From: Clostridiales bacterium UBA7273
Lineage (GTDB): Bacteria; Bacillota; Clostridia; Oscillospirales; Oscillospiraceae
DNA length: 19,917 nt
Assembly (NCBI GenBank): GCA_002472405.1
Contig: DKRV01000025.1
Span: 13,621 to 33,537, forward strand
Direction: 5' to 3'
Part shown: one piece after another, positions 1 through 8,196 of the stretch
How positions within the stretch are numbered: position 1 is the first letter of the stretch
Layout: every line of letters begins with the position of its first letter
Made by a program: the position numbers and the translations under genes
The notes under the pieces: model-generated
What the model saw: only the letters and a program-made list of their open reading frames with translations
What the model was told of the DNA's origin: nothing
Database searches by the model: none

Positions 1-22
1 CCATACCTTTTTTATGTGCCAT
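1..22 (-). CDS. rpmA: 50S ribosomal protein L27, 5' end only
   Basis: Only the first seven codons are inside the window; they read MAHKKGM, the usual start of non-extended L27 proteins. L27 sits near the peptidyl transferase centre of the large ribosomal subunit. The ATG (complement of 20-22) has a strong GGAGGTG ribosome binding site at 31-37 (complement), eight bases upstream. It follows rplU with a 38-base gap and belongs to the same operon. Many Bacillota place the protease gene prp (ysxB) between rplU and rpmA and make an N-terminally extended L27 that Prp cleaves; here neither the gene nor the extension is present. The identification rests on seven residues plus the rplU context. Confidence 0.85.
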
Positions 23-60
23 TAAGGTTACACCTCCATTATCAGTAGTAGCGGGGAAAA

Positions 61-375
61 TTATGCGTTGATGGTTTCGATCTGAACCTTGGTGTAGGGC
101 TGTCTGTGACCCTGCGTTCTGCGATAACCCTTTTTGGGTTTCATCTTATAAACGCGAACCTTCTTGCCCTTGCCGTTCTTTACGACATTTGCGGAAACGG
201 TAGCGCCGTCGATAACAGGAGCGCCGAAAACGGTGTTTTCGCCGTCGATAACTGCGAGGACCTTGTCAAACTTAACGGTCTCGCCGGCTTCAACGTCAAG
301 CTTCTCGATGAAGATAACGTCGCCCTCTGCCACGCGGTACTGCTTGCCGCCGGTCATGATGATAGCATGCTTCAT
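61..375 (-). CDS. rplU: 50S ribosomal protein L21
   Basis: This 104-residue protein has the normal length of bacterial L21, a 23S rRNA-binding protein of the large subunit. The N-terminus (MKHAIIMTGGKQYRV) and the basic C-terminal stretch KMKPKKGYRRTQGHRQPYT are typical of the family and fit its rRNA-binding role. It is the first gene of an rplU-rpmA operon, preceded by a structured leader and a near-consensus promoter, so autoregulation through the leader is likely. The start is the ATG at complement 373-375, with an AAGGA-like site just upstream. No gene separates it from rpmA. Confidence 0.97.
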   Translation of the reverse strand: MKHAIIMTGGKQYRVAEGDVIFIEKLDVEAGETVKFDKVLAVIDGENTVFGAPVIDGATVSANVVKNGKGKKVRVYKMKPKKGYRRTQGHRQPYTKVQIETINA

Positions 376-458
376 AAACTAACAATCCTTTCTTCAGGTC
401 TCGCTCTCATGGGTGCCGGACACATCCGGACTTCCGACCCATTCAATGCGGCTCGAAT
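376..458 (-). promoter_or_regulatory. Structured 5' leader of rplU (L21 leader-like)
   Basis: The transcript upstream of rplU folds into a compact nested hairpin: ATGGGT pairs with ACCCAT (ends at 409-414 and 437-442), and inside it CCGGA pairs with TCCGG around a TGTG loop. Position and size match the L21 ribosomal protein leader family described in Bacillota, thought to let L21 or its operon products control their own synthesis. Membership in that family is inferred from position and pairing, not from an alignment. Confidence 0.6.
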
Positions 459-487
459 AGCATATCACGACAGTCTTGAATTGTCAA
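459..487 (-). promoter_or_regulatory. Sigma-A promoter of rplU-rpmA
   Basis: On the minus strand a perfect -35 TTGACA (482-487) is separated by 17 bases from -10 TATGCT (459-464), and a TGn sits just upstream of the -10. Transcription would start near 452, giving a leader of about 75 bases that contains the L21-type hairpin. Strength is as expected for a ribosomal protein operon. Confidence 0.8.
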
Positions 488-526
488 TGTTTTTCTGAGT
501 TTTTTGGCATATGTTTAACGAGAATA

Positions 527-555
527 TTGCAAAACCCGGACGAACATGAGATAAT
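527..555 (+). promoter_or_regulatory. Probable promoter of the cardiolipin synthase gene
   Basis: TTGCAA (527-532), a 17-base spacer and an extended -10, TGA-GATAAT (547-555), form a good sigma-A promoter. An overlapping TATAAT lies at 555-560, but its -35 spacing is poor. The promoter stands back to back with that of rplU, about 40 bases away. Confidence 0.6.
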
Positions 556-593
556 ATAATAATAGCAGAGATTATAGAAATGAGGATACCCGA

Positions 594-2111
594 GTGCTGA
601 AAAAACTGCTTTCACGAACCGCGATAACGGCGGTGATAATTTTTGTGCAGATAGTGTGGATCGTTGCGCTGCTGCTGCGGCTGGGTGATGCGCTGCCGGT
701 GCTCAACTACGTTCTGCGTCTGCTGAGCGTCATTGCGATACTGCACGTTATAAAAAACGACATGGACCCGTCATACAAGGTCAGCTGGGTGCTGTTTATC
801 GGACTTCTGCCGCTGTTCGGCGGACTTATGTACGTTCTGTTCGGAAATAAGCGCCCGACAAGGTTTATCCGCGAAAAGCTCAATGTTCAGCTTGAGGAGA
901 CCGCGCGGTACTACACCATGCGCCCCTCGGTTGCTGAGGAGATCGACGATGACAGTGCAAGGGGACTTTTTAAATATCTTGAGTCCTACAGCGGCTACAG
1001 AGCATGCCGAGATACAAAAACGGAATATTTACCCGTCGGCGAGGATATGTATGCAAAGCTCATTCCGGAGCTTGAAAAGGCGGAAAAATTCATTTTCCTT
1101 GAGTATTTCATAATAAATTCCGGGCAGATGTGGGATTCGGTGCTCGAGGTACTGCGGCGCAAGGTGGCGCAGGGCGTGGATGTTCGCGTTATATACGACG
1201 ACGTCGGCTGCGCCGATTACCTGCCGGCAAACTATTATCAGACCCTGCGCAGCTACGGCATAAAGGCGATGGTGTTCAATAAATTCGTGCCTGTAGTCAG
1301 TGTCGTTATGAATAACCGCGACCACCGAAAGATAACGGTGATCGACGGCAAGGTCGGCTTCATCGGCGGCATCAATATAAGCGATGAGTACATCAACAGA
1401 AAGGAACGCTTCGGCCACTGGAAGGACACCGGCCTCATGTTCAAAGGTCCGGGCGTTGAAAATCTCACGCTCATGTTTCTTGAAATGTGGAATGCGTTCG
1501 AGGAAAAAGAGGGAACCTACTACGACTATGTTCCCGAAAAATACGAGGAGACCGGCAGCGAGCGCGACGGATACATCCTCAGCTTTTCCGACAGTCCGCT
1601 TGACGATGAAAACGCCAGCGAGAGCGTCTATGCCGATATACTCTACAGCGCAAACGATTATGTTTATATCACAACGCCGTATCTTGCTATCGACAGAAGC
1701 CTGCAAAACGCTCTGTGCCTTGCGGCAAAGCGCGGCGTTGATGTCCGCCTTATTACTCCGGGAATACCGGATAAGAAAATGGTATACCGTCTGACTCGGT
1801 CTTACTACGCTCCGCTTATCTGCGCCGGAGTGAAAATTTACGAATACACACCGGGCTTTGTTCACGCAAAAAGCTATGTTGCCGATGATAAGCTCGGCGT
1901 TGTCGGCACGATAAATATGGACTACCGCAGCTTATATCTGCACTTTGAGTGCGGAACGCTCATGTATGACAGTCCGGCGGTCATTGACCTGCGAAACGAC
2001 GATCTTGCAACAATGGAAAAATGCCGCAGGATCGAGCTTTCCGACTGCCGCACGAGCTTCTTCGGCGAGCTTATCGACCGCATACTGCGCGTCTTGGCTC
2101 CGCTGCTGTAA
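594..2111 (+). CDS. cls: Cardiolipin synthase (phospholipase D family)
   Basis: This membrane enzyme joins two phosphatidylglycerol molecules into cardiolipin and glycerol. The 505-residue length is normal for bacterial Cls. The N-terminus carries two or three membrane segments (about 10-32, 35-53 and 62-84, the PLDc_N region). Two phospholipase D active sites follow: HxKxxxxD at H244/K246/D251 (HRKITVID, then GFIGGIN) and H424/K426/D431 (HAKSYVADD, then GVVGTINMD). The start is a GTG at 594 with a GAGGA ribosome binding site at 582-586, seven bases away; no in-frame ATG fits better. It is transcribed alone, between its own promoter and a hairpin terminator. A minor phospholipid transferase of the same family cannot be excluded. 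Confidence 0.93.
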   Translation: MLKKLLSRTAITAVIIFVQIVWIVALLLRLGDALPVLNYVLRLLSVIAILHVIKNDMDPSYKVSWVLFIGLLPLFGGLMYVLFGNKRPTRFIREKLNVQLEETARYYTMRPSVAEEIDDDSARGLFKYLESYSGYRACRDTKTEYLPVGEDMYAKLIPELEKAEKFIFLEYFIINSGQMWDSVLEVLRRKVAQGVDVRVIYDDVGCADYLPANYYQTLRSYGIKAMVFNKFVPVVSVVMNNRDHRKITVIDGKVGFIGGINISDEYINRKERFGHWKDTGLMFKGPGVENLTLMFLEMWNAFEEKEGTYYDYVPEKYEETGSERDGYILSFSDSPLDDENASESVYADILYSANDYVYITTPYLAIDRSLQNALCLAAKRGVDVRLITPGIPDKKMVYRLTRSYYAPLICAGVKIYEYTPGFVHAKSYVADDKLGVVGTINMDYRSLYLHFECGTLMYDSPAVIDLRNDDLATMEKCRRIELSDCRTSFFGELIDRILRVLAPLL

Positions 2112-2132
2112 TACAATTGACATTATAAGAAA

Positions 2133-2168
2133 ACTGCCGCCTCCGATATCGGAGACGGCAGTTTTTTT
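2133..2168. terminator. Bidirectional terminator between cls and ackA
   Basis: ACTGCCG and CTCCGAT pair with ATCGGAG and CGGCAGT in a near-perfect stem (2133-2162) with one C/A mismatch, followed on the plus strand by seven T. Read on the minus strand it ends in TTTTC, so it can also terminate ackA, which converges here. Confidence 0.85.
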
Positions 2169-2173
2169 CTCTA

Positions 2174-3370
2174 TTAGCCGACTATGTCGCGTGTGTCGCG
2201 TGCGATAACGAGCTCTTCGTTGGTGGGGATAACAAAAACCTTGACCTTGGAGTCGGGGGTGGAGATCATGATATCCTCGCCGCGCTTGGAGTTTGCCTCG
2301 TCGTCGATGGTGACGCCCAGATAGCCGAAGTACTCGGCGATGGCCTTGCGGGAGCTCTTGGAGTTTTCGCCGACGCCTGCGGTGAATACGATGGCGTCAA
2401 CGCCGTTCATTGCCGCAACATAGGAGCCTGCGACCTTTGCGACCCAGTAGTGGAACATGTCCAGAGCAAGCTGTGCGCGCTCGTTGCCCTCGGCAGCTGC
2501 GTTGTCAAGATCGCGGAAGTCGGAGGAAACGCCGGAAACGCCCAGAACGCCGGACTTCTTATTGAGTATGTTGAGCATCTCGTCAATGCTGATGCCGTAC
2601 TTGTTCATGATAAACTGGATAACGCCTGCGTCCAGATCGCCGCAGCGTGTGCCCATGGGGAGGCCGACCAGGGGAGTGAAGCCCATGGAGGTGTCAACGC
2701 ACTTGCCGCCGTCGATAGCTGCGATGGAGCTGCCGTTGCCCATGTGGCAGGAGACGATCTTCAGCTCTTCGATGGGCTTGCCCATCAGCTCTGCGCAGCG
2801 GCCGGAAACATAGCGGTGCGAGGTGCCGTGGAAGCCGTAGCGGCGGATGCCGTCGTTTTTGTAGTACTCATAGGGAACTGCGTACATGTAAGCCTTGCCG
2901 GGCATGGTCTGGTGGAAAGCGGTGTCGAACACTGCAACCATGGGAACGTCGCCCATAACGTCGCGGCAGGCGTTGATGCCGATGATGTTTGCCGGGTTGT
3001 GCAGGGGAGCGAAGGGAGTGCACTCCTTGAGCGCTTCCATAACTGCATCGTCGATGCGCACGGAGGAAGCAAACTTCTCGCCGCCGTGAACGACGCGGTG
3101 GCCGACAGCGTCGATCTCCTTCATGGAGGCGACAACGCCGTACTCGGCGCTGGTGAGCTTGTCGATAACAGCGGCAATTGCCTCTGCGTGGGTGGGCATT
3201 GCAAGATCCTCATCAAATACGGGTTTGCCGCCTACCAGGGGGCTGTGCTTGAGGTGGCCGTCGATGCCGATGCGCTCGCAAAGGCCCTTAGCCATGACAG
3301 ACTCGGTCTCCATGTCGATGAGCTGGTACTTCAGGGAAGAACTGCCTGCGTTGATAACAAGAATTTTCAT
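2174..3370 (-). CDS. ackA: Acetate kinase
   Basis: Acetate kinase converts acetyl phosphate and ADP to acetate and ATP, the energy-yielding last step of acetate fermentation. The 398-residue length is typical. The N-terminal signature MKILVINAGSSSLKYQL supplies the substrate-binding Asn7 and neighbouring Ser/Lys residues; VGHRVVHGG (R92), H124, D149 in VFDTAFHQTMP, GFHGTSHRYV, MGTRCGDLD and the C-terminal TNEELVIARDT are all present, so it should be active. The ATG at complement 3368-3370 has an AAAGGA site at about 3379-3384. No phosphotransacetylase gene (pta), its frequent partner, is adjacent. It is divergent from tmcAL, whose product consumes acetate. Confidence 0.97.
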   Translation of the reverse strand: MKILVINAGSSSLKYQLIDMETESVMAKGLCERIGIDGHLKHSPLVGGKPVFDEDLAMPTHAEAIAAVIDKLTSAEYGVVASMKEIDAVGHRVVHGGEKFASSVRIDDAVMEALKECTPFAPLHNPANIIGINACRDVMGDVPMVAVFDTAFHQTMPGKAYMYAVPYEYYKNDGIRRYGFHGTSHRYVSGRCAELMGKPIEELKIVSCHMGNGSSIAAIDGGKCVDTSMGFTPLVGLPMGTRCGDLDAGVIQFIMNKYGISIDEMLNILNKKSGVLGVSGVSSDFRDLDNAAAEGNERAQLALDMFHYWVAKVAGSYVAAMNGVDAIVFTAGVGENSKSSRKAIAEYFGYLGVTIDDEANSKRGEDIMISTPDSKVKVFVIPTNEELVIARDTRDIVG

Positions 3371-3407
3371 TCCGATATTCCTTTCTTATTGTAAAAATCA
3401 CAAAAAA

Positions 3408-3418
3408 ATTGTATCATA
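3408..3418 (-). promoter_or_regulatory. Possible ackA promoter (extended -10)
   Basis: The minus strand reads TATGA-TACAAT: a good -10 (3408-3413) with an upstream TGn. The -35 region near 3431-3436 (ATAAGT) is poor, so the promoter would depend on the extended -10. The 117-base ackA/tmcAL gap is very AT-rich; I do not see a convincing -35/-10 pair for tmcAL in it. Confidence 0.4.
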
Positions 3419-3487
3419 AGAATATACCTAACTTATTTTAATACATTCTGCACAAAAATCAAGTAATTTTTGAAAGGAACGAATGAT

Positions 3488-4696
3488 TTGAGCGTAATTG
3501 GCATAGTAGGAGAGTATAACCCCATGCATTATGGTCATTTGCACCATATTGCGGAGACAAAAAGACTCATGGGTGAGGACTGCCCTGTGGTGTGTGCGAT
3601 GTCGGGCGATTTTATACAGCGCGGCGAGGCGGCGGTGTACTCAAAATTTGCGCGCGCAGAGGCGGCTGTGATGAGCGGCGTTGACCTTGTGCTCGAGCTT
3701 CCCCTGCCTTGGGTGCTGTCCTCGGCCGAGGGCTTTGCGCGCGGCGCGGTCGGACTGCTGGGGGCTACGGGCGTTGTCACGCATCTGAGCTTCGGCAGCG
3801 AGTGCGGCGAGATAGAGATACTCGAAACGATAGCCGAAACACTTATCGATCCGCTCATCGGAGCCGATATCCGTGCAGAGCTGCAAAACGATGCAGGCAT
3901 ACCCTTTGCTGCCGCGCGGCAGAGAGCGGTAGCAAAGCGGCTCGGCGAAATGTCGAGCCAGCTTGAAACACCGAATAACATCCTTGCTATCGAGTATATA
4001 AAGGCGATATACAATCTCGGTTTGAACATGAAGCCTGTCACAATTCAGCGCTTTGGCTCCGGTCACGACCAGATGTCCGGAGAGGGATACAAGTCAGCTG
4101 CCGAGATCCGCCGCATGATGATAAACGGCGGCGATATCGCTTCTGTCCTGCCTGAGAGCGCATACACGGTTTACAGGCGCGAGGAAAAACTCGGCCGCGG
4201 CCCTGTCGTACCGGAAAGTCTCGAGAGCGCCGTGATATCGCGCCTTCGCATGCTGCCGGACGAGGCGTATGAGCGCCTGCCGGATGCCGGCGAGGGTCTG
4301 CATAACCGCGTGGCAAAGGCCGCGAGGGAGGAGTGCTCGATCGACGCGATCCTTGCCGCCGGCAAAAGCAAACGCTATGCCCTCAGCCGCATACGCAGAA
4401 TGGTGATGTGCGCAGCCCTTGGCATAACTGCCGACATGTCGGCCGAAACTCCACCGTATGCGCGCGTGCTGGCTGCGTCAGCGCGCGGCTGCGAGCTTCT
4501 GCGCGATATGCGGCAAACGGCACGCATACCTATTATAATAAAGCCGGCCGATGTCAAAAACTGCGGCGAGGAATGCAGAAAGCTCTTTGAGCTTGGCAGC
4601 GCGGCGCACGACCTTTATGTGCTCGGTTATGCCGCGAGAAACGAGCGCCGCGGCGGAGCCGACTGGCGCACAAGTCCGAAAATAGTACAGCTTTGA
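3488..4696 (+). CDS. tmcAL: tRNA(Met) cytidine acetate ligase (TmcAL)
   Basis: TmcAL makes N4-acetylcytidine at the wobble position (C34) of elongator tRNA-Met, using acetate and ATP through an acetyl-adenylate. The protein begins SVIGIVGEYNPMHYGHLHH, the nucleotidyltransferase signature with an HxGH motif (H14, H17); MSGDFIQRGEAAVYSKFAR at about 38-56 is the next conserved block. I chose TTG at 3488 (402 residues) rather than the in-frame TTG at 3470, because AAAGGA at 3473-3478 is correctly spaced only for 3488 and homologues begin right before the GIVGEYNP motif. It is divergent from ackA, a common neighbourhood in Clostridia. The window also encodes its presumed substrate, tRNA-Met(CAU), at 16604. 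Confidence 0.9.
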   Translation: MSVIGIVGEYNPMHYGHLHHIAETKRLMGEDCPVVCAMSGDFIQRGEAAVYSKFARAEAAVMSGVDLVLELPLPWVLSSAEGFARGAVGLLGATGVVTHLSFGSECGEIEILETIAETLIDPLIGADIRAELQNDAGIPFAAARQRAVAKRLGEMSSQLETPNNILAIEYIKAIYNLGLNMKPVTIQRFGSGHDQMSGEGYKSAAEIRRMMINGGDIASVLPESAYTVYRREEKLGRGPVVPESLESAVISRLRMLPDEAYERLPDAGEGLHNRVAKAAREECSIDAILAAGKSKRYALSRIRRMVMCAALGITADMSAETPPYARVLAASARGCELLRDMRQTARIPIIIKPADVKNCGEECRKLFELGSAAHDLYVLGYAARNERRGGADWRTSPKIVQL

Positions 4697-4710
4697 CAGA
4701 TTTGATAATA

Positions 4711-4748
4711 AGATAAAAATAACGTCCGAGAGGACGTTATTTTTATCT
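4711..4748. terminator. Bidirectional terminator between tmcAL and the Mur ligase gene
   Basis: A perfect 17-bp stem (4711-4727 with 4732-4748) is closed by a GAGA tetraloop. It has an A-rich 5' arm and a T-rich 3' arm, so each strand reads GGACGTTATTTTTATCT after the loop. It serves both converging genes. Confidence 0.88.
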
Positions 4749-4757
4749 GCAATCTGA

Positions 4758-6716
4758 TTAAGGCTCTGCGGTCGCAAAGCCGTTTTCGGTTGCGTATTTC
4801 CATGCGTATGAATTCTTGCTGCATATGACCGTGACTTTGGGAGAGTTATGCAGCGCATCTGCACCGAAGAAGCCTACCGAATCCGGGATGCTGATGCTCT
4901 CAAGGGCCGAGCAGTCGTAAAAAGCGTGCCTGTCCATGTGCAGCGTTCCGTCCGGAATAATGACCGACGTGAGGCTTGTGCAGTAGTTAAAAGCATTTTT
5001 GCCGATAATCTTCAAATTCTTCGGGAGATGAAGCTCCTTTAGCGCCGGACAGATGTAAAATGCCTCCGGACCGATGTATGTTACACTGTCAGGTATCGTA
5101 ACGGAAACAATGCCGCGCATTTTTGCAAAAGCAAGGCGCTGTATCCTTATGACCTTGGCTCCTTCGCACTCGGCCGGTATATTAAGCACTTTATCGCTGC
5201 CGGTGTATCCCGTCACCTCTGCAATGCCGTCGCGCCGTATACGGAAGCGATAGCCGTCTTTTTCTGCAATGCGACCATCGTTGTACTGCTGCTCGTTTTG
5301 CAGCGTTGTTCCGTAAACGTGGTCGATCGTTTTGGCAAGCGCCGTTTCAAATTGACCGCTTTTGTAGAATACAATGTCGTCGCGTGTCACATTGGTTCTT
5401 ATCCAGTCGTCGAGCTCATTGCGGGTATGCATCAAAACGGCATTTTCAAAGCCGTTATCAGTGAACGCCGCGTATATCCGATCACTGTCGCCGCCGAATA
5501 AAACAATTAAGTCGAGCGGAAGCCCGGCAAGCTTTTCGCCGAGCTCATAATGCATTTGCTTTGAGTCGCTGCCGAGCTTGTCGATGTGACCTGTCACAAA
5601 AATGCGGCGTCCGCCTTCGGGGACCTGCATATGTGAGAGCGTCTCCGCCGAGCCGAGAACCGTTTTGGGTTCGGCATTGAAGCAGTCGATAAGCATTTTG
5701 TATCCGCCTATGTTCTTGAAATTCTGCCTCATGCCGTCGGGCTGATAAGTGCCGATGAGTTCTATGGACTTTGATATAGGAATCCCCGCGAGACGGGCGA
5801 CCGCTATTGCCATTGCACCGTTATAGGCGTTGTACTCGCCGTAAAGATTGAGTCTTGCGGAAAAAGTCCCTTCGGAGCAGGTAAATTCAAACTCCGTGCC
5901 GGATATAACCGTGCGCACATTATTTATATAGTAGTCAGCGCTTTCGTCCTTCATGGAAACGCGGATGACATTATGTGTAAAGTGAGCGTTTGCGAGCATA
6001 TCATCGTCGCTGTTTATAACAATGCTCCCGCCGGGGCTCATGTACCTCTCAAGACTGCTTTTGTCTTTGAGTATGTTCTCACGCGTCATGTACTTGTCCA
6101 GGTGCGACTGACCGATGTTTGTGAGAACGACAATATCCGGTCTGAGTACGCACGCAGAGCTTTCAACGTATCCGGGCTGAACTCCGCCGACCTCCTGTAC
6201 CCACCACTCGTGAGCGGGAGTGAGCTTCTGTATGTTGCGCAGTATCGCGCCATGGCTGTTTGCCATGGGGTGATGAGTCAGCGTTCTGAAGCAACTTGCC
6301 ATAACGGAGCCTATAAGACCGGTTGTCGTTGTTTTGCCGACGCTGCCGGAAATTGCGATACGCTTTGCCTTGCAGCCGTTTTCGCGCCACAGCTCGTATC
6401 TTTTGACGCATTCAAGTGCGTTTTCAACGGCGATGACGCGGTCGTCATCCTGAAACAGCGCGGCTTTTTTGCCGGCAGGGCAGAAAACTGCGATTGCACC
6501 CTTTTCAAGCGACTGGGAGACTACTCTTCGATGATCGTACCATCCGGCGCTGATGACCACATCTCCCGGAGCTGCATATTCCGGCTGCGTCAGCACGGTA
6601 CGGCACAAGGCGCTTCCGTCAACGGCGCGGGGGAGCTCGGCACCGATGATTTCGGAAAGCTTTCCGAGCGTTAGACTTTTTTCTTTAGACTTTCCAAAGA
6701 AAGATCTCAGGAACAT
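4758..6716 (-). CDS. MurF-like Mur ligase fused to a leucine-rich-repeat domain
   Basis: Residues 1 to about 470 form a Mur ligase of MurF type, the cytoplasmic ATP-dependent enzymes that add amino acids to UDP-MurNAc peptides. Visible are the P-loop GSVGKTT (124-130), LTNIGQSHLDKY (198-209), the lysine of DKSSLE (about 219) where Mur ligases carry a carbamylated Lys, and DCFNAEP (344-350), a diverged form of the MurF NANP motif. Residues about 487-652 are BspA-type (LRR_5) repeats: VTIPDSVTYIGPEAFYIC, LHLPKNLKIIGKNAFNYC, VIIPDGTLHMDRHAFYDC and ISIPDSVGFFGADAL. Usual MurF is about 450 residues with no such tail. No signal peptide or membrane segment is seen, though this repeat type is mostly found in secreted proteins. 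The ATG has a GAGG site seven bases upstream. The divergence suggests a paralogue rather than the housekeeping MurF; the substrate is unknown. Confidence 0.85.
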   Translation of the reverse strand: MFLRSFFGKSKEKSLTLGKLSEIIGAELPRAVDGSALCRTVLTQPEYAAPGDVVISAGWYDHRRVVSQSLEKGAIAVFCPAGKKAALFQDDDRVIAVENALECVKRYELWRENGCKAKRIAISGSVGKTTTTGLIGSVMASCFRTLTHHPMANSHGAILRNIQKLTPAHEWWVQEVGGVQPGYVESSACVLRPDIVVLTNIGQSHLDKYMTRENILKDKSSLERYMSPGGSIVINSDDDMLANAHFTHNVIRVSMKDESADYYINNVRTVISGTEFEFTCSEGTFSARLNLYGEYNAYNGAMAIAVARLAGIPISKSIELIGTYQPDGMRQNFKNIGGYKMLIDCFNAEPKTVLGSAETLSHMQVPEGGRRIFVTGHIDKLGSDSKQMHYELGEKLAGLPLDLIVLFGGDSDRIYAAFTDNGFENAVLMHTRNELDDWIRTNVTRDDIVFYKSGQFETALAKTIDHVYGTTLQNEQQYNDGRIAEKDGYRFRIRRDGIAEVTGYTGSDKVLNIPAECEGAKVIRIQRLAFAKMRGIVSVTIPDSVTYIGPEAFYICPALKELHLPKNLKIIGKNAFNYCTSLTSVIIPDGTLHMDRHAFYDCSALESISIPDSVGFFGADALHNSPKVTVICSKNSYAWKYATENGFATAEP

Positions 6717-6851
6717 TAATTTACCTCAAGCTTTCGTAAAATTGAAAAAAACAGCATAATGTTACATCAAATAGGAGAGCGAGTTGTTACGAGTATATTA
6801 ACCCAATATAAAATCTATATTAAATTTGTATTGAAAAAGAGTAAAAAACAG

Positions 6852-6880
6852 TTGCAATTTACCTTTTCGTAGTTTATAAT
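6852..6880 (+). promoter_or_regulatory. Promoter of the branched-chain amino acid transport operon
   Basis: TTGCAA (6852-6857), a 17-base spacer and a perfect TATAAT (6875-6880) form a strong sigma-A promoter. Transcription would start near 6887, leaving a leader of about 83 bases. The rest of the divergent 253-base region (6717-6969) is AT-rich; I see no clear promoter for the Mur ligase-LRR gene in it. Confidence 0.8.
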
Positions 6881-6904
6881 GCTCAATATCAACATGAAGA
6901 CAAA

Positions 6905-6923
6905 TGTTCGCGGCGCGCGGACA
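6905..6923 (+). other. GC-rich hairpin in the 5' leader of the transport operon
   Basis: TGTTCGCG pairs with CGCGGACA (one G-U pair) around a GCG loop. It lies in the transcribed leader, 33 bases before the AGGAGG ribosome binding site (6956-6961). It stands out in otherwise AT-rich DNA and may stabilise the messenger; no T-run follows, so it is not a terminator. Confidence 0.4.
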
Positions 6924-6969
6924 CGGAGAAAGTTGATAGTTGAGAAGAATTTATTAGGAGGAAAACTCA

Positions 6970-8145
6970 ATGAAGAAGTTTTTAGCACTCGTTCTTGCGA
7001 TGCTCATGGTATTTTCGCTGTGCGCATGCGGCAACGGCGGCGACAGCGGCGGCGATAAGGTCGTCAAGATCGGCGTCTTTGAGCCCATAACCGGTCAGAA
7101 CGGCGCAGGCGGCAAGCAGGAGGTTCTCGGCATGCAGTATGCAAATGCTCAGAATCCCACCGTTGAGATCGGCGGCGAGACCTATAAGGTCGAGCTCGTC
7201 ATAGCCGATAACGAGTCTACCACCGATAAGGCTGCATCCGCTGCCTCCCAGCTCGTTGCGCAGGGCGTATCCATCGTTCTCGGTACTTACGGCTCCAACG
7301 TTGCGATCGCCGGTTCCAATACCTTTAAAGAGGCCGGTATCCCCGCACTGGGCGTTACCTGTACCAACCCTCAGGTCACCGAGGGCAACAGCCACTACTT
7401 CCGTATCTGCTTCCTTGACCCGTTCCAGGGCACCGTTCACGCGAACTTCGCAAAAGAACAGCTCAAGGCCGACACCATCTACTGCTTGGGCGAGCTTGGC
7501 AACGACTATGACCAGGGCCTTATTAACTACTGCTCCAAGGCAGCAGAGAAGCTCGGCATTAAGGTCATCACCGAGTCCTTCCCCAAGGATAACTCCGACT
7601 TCACATCTTACCTGAACAACGCCAAGAAGGCAGGCGCTCAGGCTATCTTCGCTCCCTGCTCGATCCAGTACGCACAGCTCATCGTTGAGCAGTCTGCCGC
7701 ACAGGGCATCGATATTCCTCTCCTCGGCTCCGATACATGGGATAACAACACCATCGTCGGCGCGACCAAGGGCAAGGACGTTCAGGTCTATGTCTCCACC
7801 TTCTATCAGGAGGGTGCAAACCCCGACTTTGAAAAGGGCATCAAGGAATGGATCAACGGCGACGCAAAGAACCTTGAGAATAACGGCGGCAACGACATGC
7901 TCGCAGCAGTTACTGTCATGGGTTACGATGCATACATGGTAGCACTCGAGGCTCTCAAGGCCGCAGGCTCCACAGATCCGGCAGCTGTAATGGCAGCTCT
8001 GCCCAATGTTACCTACACCGGTATCTCCGGCTCCATCGCATTCAACGAGATCGGCGACGCTATCCGTGATTCCGCTGTTATCAAGAAGTCCAACAGTGAG
8101 ACCGGCGAGTGGGAGTTCGTCGCAGTCCAGAAAGCTGAGGCATAA
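6970..8145 (+). CDS. Branched-chain amino acid ABC transporter substrate-binding lipoprotein
   Basis: This extracytoplasmic receptor captures leucine, isoleucine, valine or a related amino acid and delivers it to the LivHMGF transporter. The 391-residue protein starts with a lipoprotein signal peptide (KK, hydrophobic core 4-17, lipobox LCAC with C20 as the lipidated cysteine), then a Gly/Ser/Asp-rich linker. VKIGVFEPITGQNGAGGKQE opens a periplasmic-binding fold of the Peripla_BP_6 type, and VLGTYGSNVAIAGSNTFKEA is the usual ligand-pocket region. The ATG follows AGGAGG by eight bases, as expected for a highly expressed first gene. The substrate cannot be fixed from sequence; urea or amide receptors of the same family are alternatives. 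Confidence 0.93.
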   Translation: MKKFLALVLAMLMVFSLCACGNGGDSGGDKVVKIGVFEPITGQNGAGGKQEVLGMQYANAQNPTVEIGGETYKVELVIADNESTTDKAASAASQLVAQGVSIVLGTYGSNVAIAGSNTFKEAGIPALGVTCTNPQVTEGNSHYFRICFLDPFQGTVHANFAKEQLKADTIYCLGELGNDYDQGLINYCSKAAEKLGIKVITESFPKDNSDFTSYLNNAKKAGAQAIFAPCSIQYAQLIVEQSAAQGIDIPLLGSDTWDNNTIVGATKGKDVQVYVSTFYQEGANPDFEKGIKEWINGDAKNLENNGGNDMLAAVTVMGYDAYMVALEALKAAGSTDPAAVMAALPNVTYTGISGSIAFNEIGDAIRDSAVIKKSNSETGEWEFVAVQKAEA

Positions 8146-8196
8146 TGCCGCAATGCTACAGGCACAGCTTAATACGAAACCTGTAAAATGACACTG

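Noticed and set aside
1029..1865. 278-codon open frame on the minus strand
   Set aside because: It is a shadow of cardiolipin synthase, whose two HKD motifs are in the plus-strand frame.
2450..3394. 314-codon open frame on the plus strand
   Set aside because: It is antisense to acetate kinase, which is complete and has all family motifs.
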